Shown here: positions 17,205-25,007 of the stretch, piece after piece
Position numbering within the stretch: the first letter of the stretch is position 1
Layout: each line of letters opens with the position of its first letter
NCBI RefSeq assembly: GCF_900143215.1
Contig: NZ_FRDM01000018.1
Location: 17,191 to 81,190, forward strand
Length of the DNA: 64,000 bases
Direction of reading: 5' to 3'
Origin: Geodermatophilus obscurus
GTDB taxonomy: Bacteria > Actinomycetota > Actinomycetes > Mycobacteriales > Geodermatophilaceae
The notes under the pieces: model-generated
The model's input: the letters and a program-made list of their open reading frames with translations, nothing else
Told to the model about the DNA's origin: nothing
The model's database searches: none
Position numbers and translations under genes: made by a program

Positions 17205-18203
17205 TCAGGCGGCCCGGTCGTCGTCCGCCGCGGCGAGCGTCCGGCGGAACGTCTGCCGGTAGGCCCGCGGGGAGACGCCCCGGCGGCGGGTGAACTGCTC
17301 GCGGAAGCCCGCGGCGGTGCCGAAGCCGACCAGCCGGGCGATCTCCTCCACGGGGGCGTCGCTGCCCTCCAGCAGCGCCTCGGCGGCGGCCAGCCGCTGG
17401 GCCAGCAGCCAGGCGTGCGGCGTCGTCCCGGTGGTGGCCTTGAACCGGCGGGCGAAGCTGCGCGGGCTCATCAGCGCGCGGCGGGCGAGCAGGTCGACGC
17501 TGAGGTCGTCGGCGAGGTGGTTCTGCGCCCACTCCAGGACCGCGCCGAGCAGGTCGTCCTGGCACTCGGCGACGGGGGCGTCGATGAACTGCGCCTGCCC
17601 GCCGTCGCGGTGCGGCGGCACCACCATCTCCCGCGCCAGCGCGTTGGCGGCCGCCGCACCCCACTCGCGGCGCACGAGGTGGAGCAGGGTGTCGACGCCG
17701 GCCGCCGTCCCGGCGCCGGTGATGACCCGGCCGTTGTCCACGTAGAGCACCGACGGGTCGACCTGGACGGCGGGGTAGCGGGCGGCCAGCTCCCCGGCGT
17801 ACTTCCAGTGGGTGGTGACCCGCTTGCCGTCGAGGAGCCCCGCCTCCGCGAGCACGAAGGCACCCGTGCAGTGGCTGACGATCGTGGCGCCGCGGGCGTA
17901 CGCCCCGCGCAGGGCATCGAGCAGCGCGGGCGACGGCACGCGGTCGAACAGCTCCCAGGCCGTGATCGAGACGATGTCCGAGCGGGCCAGCCGCTCCAGG
18001 TCGTGCTCCACCGTGATGGGGATCCCGGTGTCGGTGCGCAGCACCCCCGGCGCCTCGGTGACCAGCGCGAAGTCGAAGCGCGGCAGCCCCATGTGCCGGC
18101 GGTCGTAGCCGAAGACCTCGGCGCACACGCCGAGCCCGAAGCTGCCGACGAGACCGTCGGCGACGACGACGCTCACGACCAGCGGGCGACTCGTTGCTGC
18201 CAT
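17205..18203 (-). CDS. GlxA-type AraC family regulator with DJ-1/PfpI domain
   Basis: 332 residues. The N-terminal DJ-1/PfpI-like sensor domain (about 1-190) contains SHCTGAFVLAEAGLLDGKRVTTHW, with the cysteine at the nucleophile elbow. The C-terminal AraC DNA-binding domain (about 220-325) has two HTH units ending in IARLVGFGTAAGFREQFTRRRGVSPRAYRQTF. Such regulators usually activate catabolic or detoxification genes in response to a small ligand; no ligand can be named here. An inverted repeat at 18214-18248 lies just upstream, between this gene and the divergent small gene, and may be its operator. Confidence 0.88.
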   Translation of the reverse strand: MAATSRPLVVSVVVADGLVGSFGLGVCAEVFGYDRRHMGLPRFDFALVTEAPGVLRTDTGIPITVEHDLERLARSDIVSITAWELFDRVPSPALLDALRGAYARGATIVSHCTGAFVLAEAGLLDGKRVTTHWKYAGELAARYPAVQVDPSVLYVDNGRVITGAGTAAGVDTLLHLVRREWGAAAANALAREMVVPPHRDGGQAQFIDAPVAECQDDLLGAVLEWAQNHLADDLSVDLLARRALMSPRSFARRFKATTGTTPHAWLLAQRLAAAEALLEGSDAPVEEIARLVGFGTAAGFREQFTRRRGVSPRAYRQTFRRTLAAADDDRAA

Positions 18204-18213
18204 GCACGGAGTA

Positions 18214-18248
18214 TGGCAGGAAACATGCGATCGGGGTCACTCCTGCCA
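18214..18248. promoter_or_regulatory. Inverted repeat in divergent promoter region (candidate operator)
   Basis: TGGCAGGA (18214-18221) and TCCTGCCA (18241-18248), 8-nt perfect arms 19 nt apart, 11 nt upstream of the GlxA-type regulator start. The arm spacing of about 27 nt puts them on nearly the same helix face. Function inferred. Confidence 0.4.
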
Positions 18249-18284
18249 CTCGTCGGGCCACCCTCCGGGGAGCACGCTCGTCCC

Positions 18285-18491
18285 ATGTTGCTGATCACCT
18301 GCCCCGTGACGAACACGGACGAGTTGGTCGCCGAGCGGCGCATCCGCTCGGCGACCAACCACCCGACCCACATCGCGCTGCACGTGGAGTGCCCCTGCGG
18401 CGGCGTGCACGTCTACCGCACCGGCCGCCGGTGGGAGTCCGCTCGCCGCGCGGTCGCCGCTCACCCTGCGCCGGAGCTCACCCCGGCCTAG
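18285..18491 (+). CDS. Small conserved-looking protein with CPC motif
   Basis: 68 residues beginning MLLITCPVTNTDELV and containing THIALHVECPCGGVHVYRTGRRW. The two cysteine positions (ITCP near residue 6 and ECPCGG near 33) suggest a small metal-binding ribbon such as those with a C-x(n)-CxC pattern. Such proteins occur near regulators in actinobacteria, but I know of no function. ATG 18285 is preceded by GGGGAG at a rather long distance of 13 nt. Confidence 0.6.
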   Translation: MLLITCPVTNTDELVAERRIRSATNHPTHIALHVECPCGGVHVYRTGRRWESARRAVAAHPAPELTPA

Positions 18492-18501
18492 ACTCGAACA
18501 C

Positions 18502-18711
18502 ATGAGCGAACCGACTGCCAACGACGACCGCAGCGCCGAGAAGGACCCCTCGGACTGGGTGACCGGCGACGAGCCCGCGACCGGCGCCCAGAAGAGCTAC
18601 CTGCACACGCTGGCCCGCGAGGCCGGCGAGGAGGTGCCGGACGACATCACCAAGGCCGACGCCTCGCGCAAGATCGACGAGCTGCAGGACGAGACCGGCC
18701 GGGGCCAGTAG
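18502..18711 (+). CDS. DUF3072 family small protein
   Basis: 69 residues, acidic, with the family core TGAQKSYLHTLAREAGEEVPDDITKADASRKIDELQDETGRG. DUF3072 proteins are small actinobacterial proteins of unknown function with an arrangement that recalls a SAP-like helical hairpin. TAGACT lies seven nt before ATG 18502, which indicates a leaderless mRNA. The last codons form the left arm of a strong hairpin (18693-18723) whose loop holds the TAG stop. Confidence 0.85.
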   Translation: MSEPTANDDRSAEKDPSDWVTGDEPATGAQKSYLHTLAREAGEEVPDDITKADASRKIDELQDETGRGQ

Positions 18712-18723
18712 CCCCGGCCGGTC
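18693..18723 (+). terminator. Terminator hairpin with stop codon in the loop
   Basis: Perfect 12-nt arms GACCGGCCGGGG (18693-18704) and CCCCGGCCGGTC (18712-18723). The loop CCAGTAG contains the stop codon of the DUF3072 gene (18709-18711). It lies between convergent genes. No U-tract follows. Confidence 0.65.
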
Positions 18724-18793
18724 CGCACCCTGGAGGCTCCGCTCAGCCGGGGACGGCACCTGGTGGCGGTGGAGCCGGTAGGCCGACCGAGTA

Positions 18794-19474
18794 CTACGCC
18801 TCCAGCTTGTAGCCCAGGCCGCGCACGGTCACCAGGTACTTGGGGTTGGCCGGGTCCGGCTCGATCTTGGCGCGCAGCCGCTTGACGTGGACGTCGAGGG
18901 TCTTGGTGTCGCCCACGTAGTCCGAGCCCCACACCCTGTCGATCAGCTGCACCCGCGTGAGCACCCGCCCGGCGTTTCGCAGCAGCAGCTCGAGCAGGTC
19001 GAACTCCTTGAGCGGCAGCGCCACCGGCTCGCCGTCCACCGAGACGACGTGCCGCTCCACGTCCATGCGCACCGGGCCGGCTTCCAGCGCCGATTCCACC
19101 GGCGCCTCTGCGTCGCCGCGGCGGCGCAGCACCGCGCGGATGCGGGCGACCAGCTCGCGGGCCGAGTACGGCTTGGTCACGTAGTCGTCGGCGCCGAGCT
19201 CCAGGCCCACGACCTTGTCGACCTCGGCGTCCTTGGCGGTCAGCATGATGATCGGCACGCTGCTGCGGGAGCGCAGCTGTCGGCAGACCTCGGTGCCGGG
19301 CAGCCCCGGCAGCATGAGGTCGAGGAGGACGAGGTCGGCGCCTCCGCGGTCGAACTCGGCGAGCGCCTGCGGCCCGTCGTTGGCCACGACGGGGTCGAAG
19401 CCCTCCTTCCGGAGCATGTACGACAGCGCGTCGGAGAAGGAGTCCTCGTCCTCCACCACCAGCACTCGGGTCAT
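18794..19474 (-). CDS. regX3: Phosphate-responsive response regulator RegX3
   Basis: 226 residues. The receiver domain has DEDS near residue 9, phosphoacceptor Asp in LVLLDLMLPGLPG, Thr in IMLTAKDAEVD and Lys in YVTKPYSARELVARIRAVLRRR. The OmpR-type winged helix ends VDVHVKRLRAKIEPDPANPKYLVTVRGLGYKLE in the RegX3 manner. The start overlaps the senX3 stop by 4 nt (ATGA). In mycobacteria SenX3-RegX3 activates pst and other genes under phosphate limitation; boxes of the expected type occur at 20779-20807 and 56827-56844. Confidence 0.94.
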   Translation of the reverse strand: MTRVLVVEDEDSFSDALSYMLRKEGFDPVVANDGPQALAEFDRGGADLVLLDLMLPGLPGTEVCRQLRSRSSVPIIMLTAKDAEVDKVVGLELGADDYVTKPYSARELVARIRAVLRRRGDAEAPVESALEAGPVRMDVERHVVSVDGEPVALPLKEFDLLELLLRNAGRVLTRVQLIDRVWGSDYVGDTKTLDVHVKRLRAKIEPDPANPKYLVTVRGLGYKLEA

Positions 19475-20706
19475 GACCGTCCCTCCGGGGCGTCAGCGGC
19501 GGGCGGACCGCCGGCGAGGTCGTGCTCGGCCGGCGCGTCGCCGGCGGGTCCTGGGGTGTCCGCGCCGGCGGCCAGCGGGATCCGCAGCGTGAAGGTGGAG
19601 CCGAGGCCCTCCTCGCTCCACACGCTGACCGAACCGCCGTGGTTGCTGGCCACGTGCTTGACGATGGCCAGCCCGAGACCGGTGCCGCCGGTGCGGCTGG
19701 CCCGGGACTGGTCGACCCGGTAGAAGCGCTCGAACACCCGCGAGCGGTCCTCCCGCGGGATGCCGATGCCGTTGTCGGTCACGGTGATCTCCGCGAAGCC
19801 GGCCCGGGCCCGGGCGCCCACGGCGATCCGGGTGTGCTCGGGGCTGTAGGCGACGGCGTTGGCCAGCAGGTTGGTGACGGCAGTGGCCAGCTGAGACTCG
19901 ACACCGCGCACGACCAGTCCGTCCTCGCCGCCGGTGACGATCGCGATCTCCTTGGCCGAGGCGGCCAGCTTGGTGCGGTCGACGGCCTCGGCGATGACCG
20001 TGTCGACCTCGACCGGCACCAGCTCGGGCAGCGGCTCGCCGCCCTGGAGCCGGGAGAGGTCGATGAGCTCGCGCACCAGGCGGGCCAGCCGGTCGGCCTC
20101 GTGGGTCATGCGGGAGGCGAAGCGGCGCACCGTCTCCGGGTCGTCAGCGGCGTCCTCGATCGCCTCGGCGAGCAGGGACAGCGCGCCCACCGGGGTCTTC
20201 AGCTCGTGGCCGACGTTGGCGACGAAGTCCCGGCGGACCGCCTCCACCCGGCGGGCCTCGGTCACGTCCTGCAGCACCAGCGCCACCGGCCCCAGCGCCG
20301 GGCGCGATCCCCGCTCCAGCCGGACACCCAGGACGCCGACCTGCCGTGGCCCCCCACCCACGACCGAGCCGGGCAGCGCCACCTCGGCGCGCCGCCGGCC
20401 GCCGTCCCGCACCGCGCGGGCCAGCTCCAGCAGCTCGGGGACCAGCAGCCGGGTGTCGCGGACGATGCCCAGGGATCGCGCCGCCGGGTTGGCCAGGAGG
20501 ACGACGTCGTCCGGGTCGAGCAGGACGATGGCGGGGTCGATCAGGTCGAGCAGCCGGCGGGACAGGACCGCCTCGGGGGGTGCTCCGTCGGACGGCGCGG
20601 ACTGCTCGAGGTCGGGACGGCGCGGACGCAGCAGCAGCGTGGCGACCAGGACGCCGGCGACCAGGCCGACGACGCCGCCGACCAGCAGGGCGACCGACGA
20701 GCTCAC
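19471..20706 (-). CDS. senX3: Phosphate sensor histidine kinase SenX3
   Basis: 411 residues: an N-terminal membrane segment (VALLVGGVVGLVAGVLVATLLL), a PAS-like domain (about 45-160), HisKA with the phosphorylated His in ANVGHELKTPVGALSLLAEA, and HATPase with N box NLLANAVAYSP, G1 DNGIGIP, F box FERFYRVD and G2 GGTGLGLAIVKHV. It is the cognate kinase of RegX3 and couples to Pst/PhoU in known systems. GTG start at 20706 has TAGCAT six nt upstream, so it is probably leaderless. Divergent from phoU, sharing the PHO-box region. Confidence 0.94.
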   Translation of the reverse strand: MSSSVALLVGGVVGLVAGVLVATLLLRPRRPDLEQSAPSDGAPPEAVLSRRLLDLIDPAIVLLDPDDVVLLANPAARSLGIVRDTRLLVPELLELARAVRDGGRRRAEVALPGSVVGGGPRQVGVLGVRLERGSRPALGPVALVLQDVTEARRVEAVRRDFVANVGHELKTPVGALSLLAEAIEDAADDPETVRRFASRMTHEADRLARLVRELIDLSRLQGGEPLPELVPVEVDTVIAEAVDRTKLAASAKEIAIVTGGEDGLVVRGVESQLATAVTNLLANAVAYSPEHTRIAVGARARAGFAEITVTDNGIGIPREDRSRVFERFYRVDQSRASRTGGTGLGLAIVKHVASNHGGSVSVWSEEGLGSTFTLRIPLAAGADTPGPAGDAPAEHDLAGGPPAADAPEGRS

Positions 20707-20778
20707 GCGCCGATGCTAGGCCGCGCTCGGCCACGGACACCCCCCGTCCGGGTGACCGGGACACCCCGGACCGTGACT

Positions 20779-20807
20779 GTTCACGTCCCGGTGTCCTCCC
20801 GTTCACC
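20779..20807. promoter_or_regulatory. PHO box (three direct repeats) between senX3 and phoU
   Basis: Three heptamers at an 11-nt period: GTTCACG (20779-20785), GGTGTCC (20790-20796) and GTTCACC (20801-20807), each followed by TCCC or CGAC. This matches the direct-repeat sites of PhoP in Streptomyces and RegX3 in mycobacteria. It lies 72 nt upstream of senX3 and 122 nt upstream of phoU. Confidence 0.75.
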
Positions 20808-20929
20808 GACAGGGCCGAAGCGGGTCGACGAACGGACCTACCCTCGGGGTCCGGAGATCGTCGGGGCCTCGCGCAGCGGGTACCCCGAGCGTTGGGCCAC
20901 GGCCGACAGGGCCGACGAGGAGGACGACG

Positions 20930-21589
20930 GTGCGCCAGCACTACCACGAGGAACTCGCCGACATCAACAACTGCCTGGTCGAGATGGCGAACTCGGTCGG
21001 GTCGGCCATGAGCAAGGCCACCACCGCGCTGCTGGACGCCGACATCGAGCTGGCGAACCTGGTGATCGAGGGCGACGAGCACATCGACGCCACCCGGGAG
21101 AGCATCGAGCAGCGGTGCTTCACCCTGCTGGCCCGGCAGGCGCCGGTCGCCACGGACCTGCGCACCATCACCGCGGGGATGCGGATCATCAGCGACCTCG
21201 AGCGGATGGGCGACCTCGCCGTCCACGTCGCGAAGCTGGCGCGGATGCGCTTCCCCGAGCACGCCGTCCCGCAGGAGCTGCGGCCGATCTTCCTCCAGGC
21301 CGGGCACGTCGCCGAGAGCCTGGTGACCCAGACGGCGACCGTCATCGCCAAGCTCGACGTCGAGGCGGCCGCGGCGCTGGAGGCCGAGGACGACCTGATG
21401 GACCAGCTGCACCGGCAGCTGTTCAACGAGCTGCTCGTCAAGGACTGGCCGCACGGCATGGAGGCGGCCATCGACATCACCCTGCTCGGCCGCTACTACG
21501 AGCGCTTCGCCGACCACGCGGTCAGCGTCGCGCGCCGGGTGGTGTACCTGGTCACCGGCGAGCGGGAGATGCACGCCCAGGCCGACTGA
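20930..21589 (+). CDS. phoU: Phosphate signalling protein PhoU
   Basis: 219 residues, a tandem three-helix-bundle protein. It opens VRQHYHEELADINNCLVEMANSVGSAM and carries the two metal-binding helices with DLRTITAGMRIISDLERMGDLAVHVAKLA and YYERFADHAVSVARRVVYLVTGE. PhoU restrains the sensor kinase when the Pst transporter is saturated. It is divergent from senX3 and ends before a strong bidirectional hairpin (21645-21692). Confidence 0.94.
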   Translation: MRQHYHEELADINNCLVEMANSVGSAMSKATTALLDADIELANLVIEGDEHIDATRESIEQRCFTLLARQAPVATDLRTITAGMRIISDLERMGDLAVHVAKLARMRFPEHAVPQELRPIFLQAGHVAESLVTQTATVIAKLDVEAAAALEAEDDLMDQLHRQLFNELLVKDWPHGMEAAIDITLLGRYYERFADHAVSVARRVVYLVTGEREMHAQAD

Positions 21590-21644
21590 TCGCCCTCCGG
21601 GCGATCGACCGCGCCCGCCGCCTCCCCCGCGCGCGGGCCCGCTC

Positions 21645-21692
21645 ACACGGCCGTGGCCCTCTCCCTCGTCGAGGAGGGGGCCACGGCCGTGT
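21645..21692. terminator. Bidirectional terminator between phoU and gpmA
   Basis: Perfect 15-nt arms ACACGGCCGTGGCCC (21645-21659) and GGGCCACGGCCGTGT (21678-21692), with an inner TCCCTCG/CGAGGAGG pairing. It lies between convergent genes and should stop transcripts from both sides. Confidence 0.85.
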
Positions 21693-21707
21693 CCCGGGAG
21701 CTGTCCG

Positions 21708-22490
21708 CTACTTCCTGCCCTGGTTCTTGACGGCCTCGATGGCGGCGGCTGCGGCCTCGGGGTCGAGGTACTGGCCACCGGGGTTGGTCGGGCGCAGGTC
21801 GTCGTCCAGGTCGTAGCGCAGCGGGACGCCGGTGGGGATGTTGAGCCCCACGACCTCGTCCTCGCCCATCCCGTCCAGGTGCTTCACCAGGGCGCGCAGG
21901 CTGTTGCCGTGCGCGGCGACGAGCACGGTCAGCCCCGCGCGCAGGTCGGGCACGATCGCGTCGTACCAGTACGGCAGCATCCGGACGACGACGTCGGCCA
22001 GGCACTCGGTCTGCGGGCGCACCTCCGGCGGCAGCACGGCGTAGCGCGCGTCGCCGTCCTGGGAGTACTCGCTGCCGGCCTCGATGGGCGGCGGCGGGGT
22101 GCTGTAGGAGCGACGCCAGACCGTGAACTGCTCCTCGCCGTACTCGGCGAGCGTGGCGGCCTTGTCCTTGCCCTGCAGCGCGCCGTAGTGCCGTTCGTTG
22201 AGCCGCCAGGAGCGCTTGACCGGGATCCACTGCCGGTCCGCGGCGGCCAGCGCCAGCTCGGCGGTGCTGATCGCGCGCTTGAGCACCGAGGTGTGCGCCA
22301 CGTCCGGCAGCAGGCCGTGCTCGGCGAGGAGCTCACCGCCCCGGGCGGCCTCGCTGCGACCCTTCTCCGACAGCGGCACGTCCACCCAGCCGGTGAACAG
22401 GTTGGCCTTGTTCCACTCGCTCTCGCCGTGGCGGAGCAGCACGAGCGTGCCGGGGCGGGTCTGGGGTGAGGACATCGTCACCCGGGCCAT
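21708..22490 (-). CDS. gpmA: 2,3-bisphosphoglycerate-dependent phosphoglycerate mutase
   Basis: Interconverts 3- and 2-phosphoglycerate in glycolysis. 260 residues with the histidine-phosphatase signature [29 protein letters not shown], the [10 protein letters not shown] block, [17 protein letters not shown] and [23 protein letters not shown] 22490 gives the longest form; ATG 22475 ([14 protein letters not shown]) fits the family length slightly better. The position near senX3-regX3 and mshA copies M. tuberculosis gpm1 (Rv0489). Confidence 0.95.
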   Translation of the reverse strand: MARVTMSSPQTRPGTLVLLRHGESEWNKANLFTGWVDVPLSEKGRSEAARGGELLAEHGLLPDVAHTSVLKRAISTAELALAAADRQWIPVKRSWRLNERHYGALQGKDKAATLAEYGEEQFTVWRRSYSTPPPPIEAGSEYSQDGDARYAVLPPEVRPQTECLADVVVRMLPYWYDAIVPDLRAGLTVLVAAHGNSLRALVKHLDGMGEDEVVGLNIPTGVPLRYDLDDDLRPTNPGGQYLDPEAAAAAIEAVKNQGRK

Positions 22491-22519
22491 CCTGCCCGAC
22501 CGGTGAGGTGATGGAACGG

Positions 22520-22574
22520 CCTCCCTGCAGGGTCCCGCCGTGAGCCTGCGAGGGGCGGGGGGCAGGGAGGTCCT
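22520..22574. repeat. Stop-proximal stem-loop repeat, copy 6
   Basis: Arms CCTCCCTGC (22520-22528) and GCAGGGAGG (22562-22570) enclose GGGTCCCGCC, GTGAGCCTGCGAGGGG and CGGGGG. The right arm is followed by TCCT and the stop codon of the minus-strand membrane protein (22575-22577). GATGGAACGG precedes it, as in other copies. Confidence 0.75.
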
Positions 22575-22886
22575 TCATCCGGCGAGCAGCGGCCACAGCA
22601 GCCAGGCCTCGAACACCGCCGGCGGCAGCAGGCCGCTGAACAGCCAGGGGCTGCGGACAGGACGGTCCACACCCCAGCGCAGTGCCGCGACGGCGGCCAC
22701 GCTGCAGCCCGCGCCGACGGCCAACCACAGCAGGGTGCCGCCCACGTCGACGGCGAGGAGCTGGGCGAAGGTCAGCCGCACCGCGCACAGCAGCAGCGGG
22801 TACACCAGCGCCGTCGCGGCGAGCAGGCCCACGAGTGCCCGGACCTGCCGCTGCTGCTGCCCGGGACCCTCCTGCACCGCCGCCAC
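22575..22886 (-). CDS. Small three-helix membrane protein
   Basis: 103 residues with three hydrophobic segments (ALVGLLAATALVYPLLLCAVRL, LLWLAVGAGCSVAAVAAL, PWLFSGLLPPAVFEAWLLWPLL). GTG 22886 follows the exporter's TAG stop by one nt and has a run of Gs upstream, so it is the last gene of the mshA-YbjN-exporter series. No family recognised. Confidence 0.65.
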   Translation of the reverse strand: MAAVQEGPGQQQRQVRALVGLLAATALVYPLLLCAVRLTFAQLLAVDVGGTLLWLAVGAGCSVAAVAALRWGVDRPVRSPWLFSGLLPPAVFEAWLLWPLLAG

Positions 22887-22887
22887 G

Positions 22888-24477
22888 CTAACCCCCGGCG
22901 GGAGCTCCGGCCCCGGACCGGGCGCGCCGCCCCGGCAGCCAGACGAGGACGACGACGGCGGCCAGGGCGGTCGCCAGTGCCGTCCCCAGGGCGGTGAGGT
23001 GCATCGCCGCCACGAACGCCTCCTGGGCCGGGCCGACCAGGTCGCCCGCCGCGGCCGCGGCCTCGGGGTCCCCGCCCGCCACGGTCCGCTGCACCGCCGC
23101 GAGGGTGGCCACCAGCGAGGTGCTGGCCTCCGCCCGGGCGTCGGCCGGCAGCGCGTCGACCGCGTTCCCGAGCTGGGCGGCGTAGGCGTTGGCCAGCAGC
23201 GAGCCGAGCACCGCCACCCCCAGCGCACCACCGACCTGGCGCACGGAGTTGTTCACCGCCGCGCCGGCGCCGGCCTTGTGCCGGGGCACCACCGACATGA
23301 TCGACTCGGTCGTGGGCGCCATGACCGTCCCCATCCCGACGCCCTGCACCGACAGGATCACGAGCAGCAGCCACAGCGGCGAGGTCGTGTCCAGCAGCTG
23401 GAAGCCGCTGACGGCCGCGGTCAGCAGGACGAAGCCGGTGCCGACGACGGCCTTGGCGCCGAACCGCTCGGCCAGCCGCGAGCTGCCCGGCGCCATGACC
23501 GCCATGCCCAGCGCCATGGGGATGAGCGCCGCGCCGCTGGCCAGCGGGCCGTACGCGAGCGCGCCCTGCAGGTAGTAGACGAGGTAGAAGGTCGCGCCCA
23601 TGAGGGCGAAGAAGTTCAGCCCGAGGGCGGCCGCGGCAGCGGAGAAGGCCGGGTTGCGGAACAGCGTGACGTCCAGCGCCGGGTGGGGGGAGCGGCGCTG
23701 CAGCCAGACGAACAGCCCCAGCAGGGCCAGCCCGCCGAGCAGGGGCACCAGGACGCCGGGCGATCCCCAGCTCGCTCCCGAGCCGCCGTGGATGATCCCG
23801 TAGACCACCCCCACCAGCGCCAGCACCGACAGCAGCACCCCGGGGACGTCGAGCCGGCCCGGGGACGGGTCGCGGGACTCCGGGACGACGAGCAGCGCCG
23901 CCGCGATGCCGAGGAGCGCGACCGGCACCGTGATGAGGAAGATCGCGCCCCACCAGAAGTGCTGGAGCACCGCGCCGCTGGCCAGCGGGCCGCCGGCGAC
24001 GGCGATCCCGGCGGTGCCTGCCCAGACACCGATCGCGCGACCGCGCTCGCCCGGCGGGAACACGTTGGTGATGACCGCCAGGGTCGTCGGTTGCACCGCA
24101 GCGGCGCCGATGCCCATGACCGCGCGCCAGGCGATCAGCTCACCGGGGCTGCTGCTGAACGCGCCCAGCAGCGAGCCCGCCGCGAAGACCGACAGCCCGA
24201 TCACCAGCACCCTCCGGCGGCCGATCCGGTCGCCCATGACGCCCCAGGAGAAGAGCAGGCCGGCGAAGACGAGGATGTAGGCGTCGATCGCCCACTGCAG
24301 CTGGCCCTGGCTGGCGCCGAGCTCGCGCTGCAGCGTGGGGATCGCGACGTTGAGGGTCGTGTTGCCCATGATCACCACGAGCAGGCAGACCGTCATGGTG
24401 GCCAGCACCCACCACCGGCGGGCGTAGCCGGGTCGCTCCTGGGCGACCTCGGGGAGCGACCGTTCGGTCGCCGTCAC
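22888..24477 (-). CDS. DHA2-type MFS drug exporter, 14 helices
   Basis: 529 residues of the DHA2 (14-TM) drug:H+ antiporter family. Motif A is GVMGDRIGRRRVLVIGL; TMH1 holds GNTTLNVAIPTLQRELGAS. Motif C-like GPLASGAVLQHFWWGAIFLITVPVALLG and a long helix series continue to KAGAGAAVNNSVRQVGGALGVAVLGSLL. GTG 24477 overlaps the YbjN stop (GTGA, 24474-24477). Likely exports drugs or metabolites; linkage to mycothiol synthesis is only positional. No TetR-type regulator is adjacent. Confidence 0.88.
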   Translation of the reverse strand: MTATERSLPEVAQERPGYARRWWVLATMTVCLLVVIMGNTTLNVAIPTLQRELGASQGQLQWAIDAYILVFAGLLFSWGVMGDRIGRRRVLVIGLSVFAAGSLLGAFSSSPGELIAWRAVMGIGAAAVQPTTLAVITNVFPPGERGRAIGVWAGTAGIAVAGGPLASGAVLQHFWWGAIFLITVPVALLGIAAALLVVPESRDPSPGRLDVPGVLLSVLALVGVVYGIIHGGSGASWGSPGVLVPLLGGLALLGLFVWLQRRSPHPALDVTLFRNPAFSAAAAALGLNFFALMGATFYLVYYLQGALAYGPLASGAALIPMALGMAVMAPGSSRLAERFGAKAVVGTGFVLLTAAVSGFQLLDTTSPLWLLLVILSVQGVGMGTVMAPTTESIMSVVPRHKAGAGAAVNNSVRQVGGALGVAVLGSLLANAYAAQLGNAVDALPADARAEASTSLVATLAAVQRTVAGGDPEAAAAAGDLVGPAQEAFVAAMHLTALGTALATALAAVVVLVWLPGRRARSGAGAPAGG

Positions 24478-25007
24478 GCCCCGCCGTCCGGGGCTCCGGC
24501 GGCGCGGGACCTCCGGCCGGGGTCGACGAAGTCGGCGAAGGCCTCCAGGTTGCGCAGGGACTCCCCGCGCTTGACCCGCCACTCCCACTCTCGCCGGATC
24601 GACGTGCCGAAGCCGATCTCGAGCATCGCGTTGAAGTGGTCGTCGGCGTAGCTGAGCACCGCGCCGAGGATGCGGTCGAGCTCCTCCGGCGTGACCGCGG
24701 CGTGCGGCAGCCGGCCGGTCAGGTAGACGTCGCCGATGCTGTCGATCGAGTACGCGACGCCGTACATGCGCGCGTTGTGCTGCAGCAGGTAGGTCCACAG
24801 CTGCTCGCGGTTCTCGTCGGGCCGGCGGCAGACGAAGGCCTCCACCCGCAACGCGTGCTCACCGACGATCAGCCCGCAGACCGTCTTGAGCTTCTTGGTA
24901 CCGGGCAGGTCGACCAGCCAGCGACCCGGCGCGGAGTGCTCGTGCACCAGCTCGCTGTCGCGCAGCGTCTGCTCGATGACCGCGTCGAGCTCCTCGACGA
25001 GGCTCAC
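24474..25007 (-). CDS. YbjN domain protein
   Basis: 177 residues of the YbjN/type III secretion chaperone-like fold ([76 protein letters not shown]). The equivalent in M. tuberculosis is Rv0487, also directly after mshA. Molecular function unknown; perhaps a protein-interaction domain. Both ends are coupled by GTGA overlaps, with mshA upstream (25004-25007) and the exporter downstream. Confidence 0.87.
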   Translation of the reverse strand: MSLVEELDAVIEQTLRDSELVHEHSAPGRWLVDLPGTKKLKTVCGLIVGEHALRVEAFVCRRPDENREQLWTYLLQHNARMYGVAYSIDSIGDVYLTGRLPHAAVTPEELDRILGAVLSYADDHFNAMLEIGFGTSIRREWEWRVKRGESLRNLEAFADFVDPGRRSRAAGAPDGGA

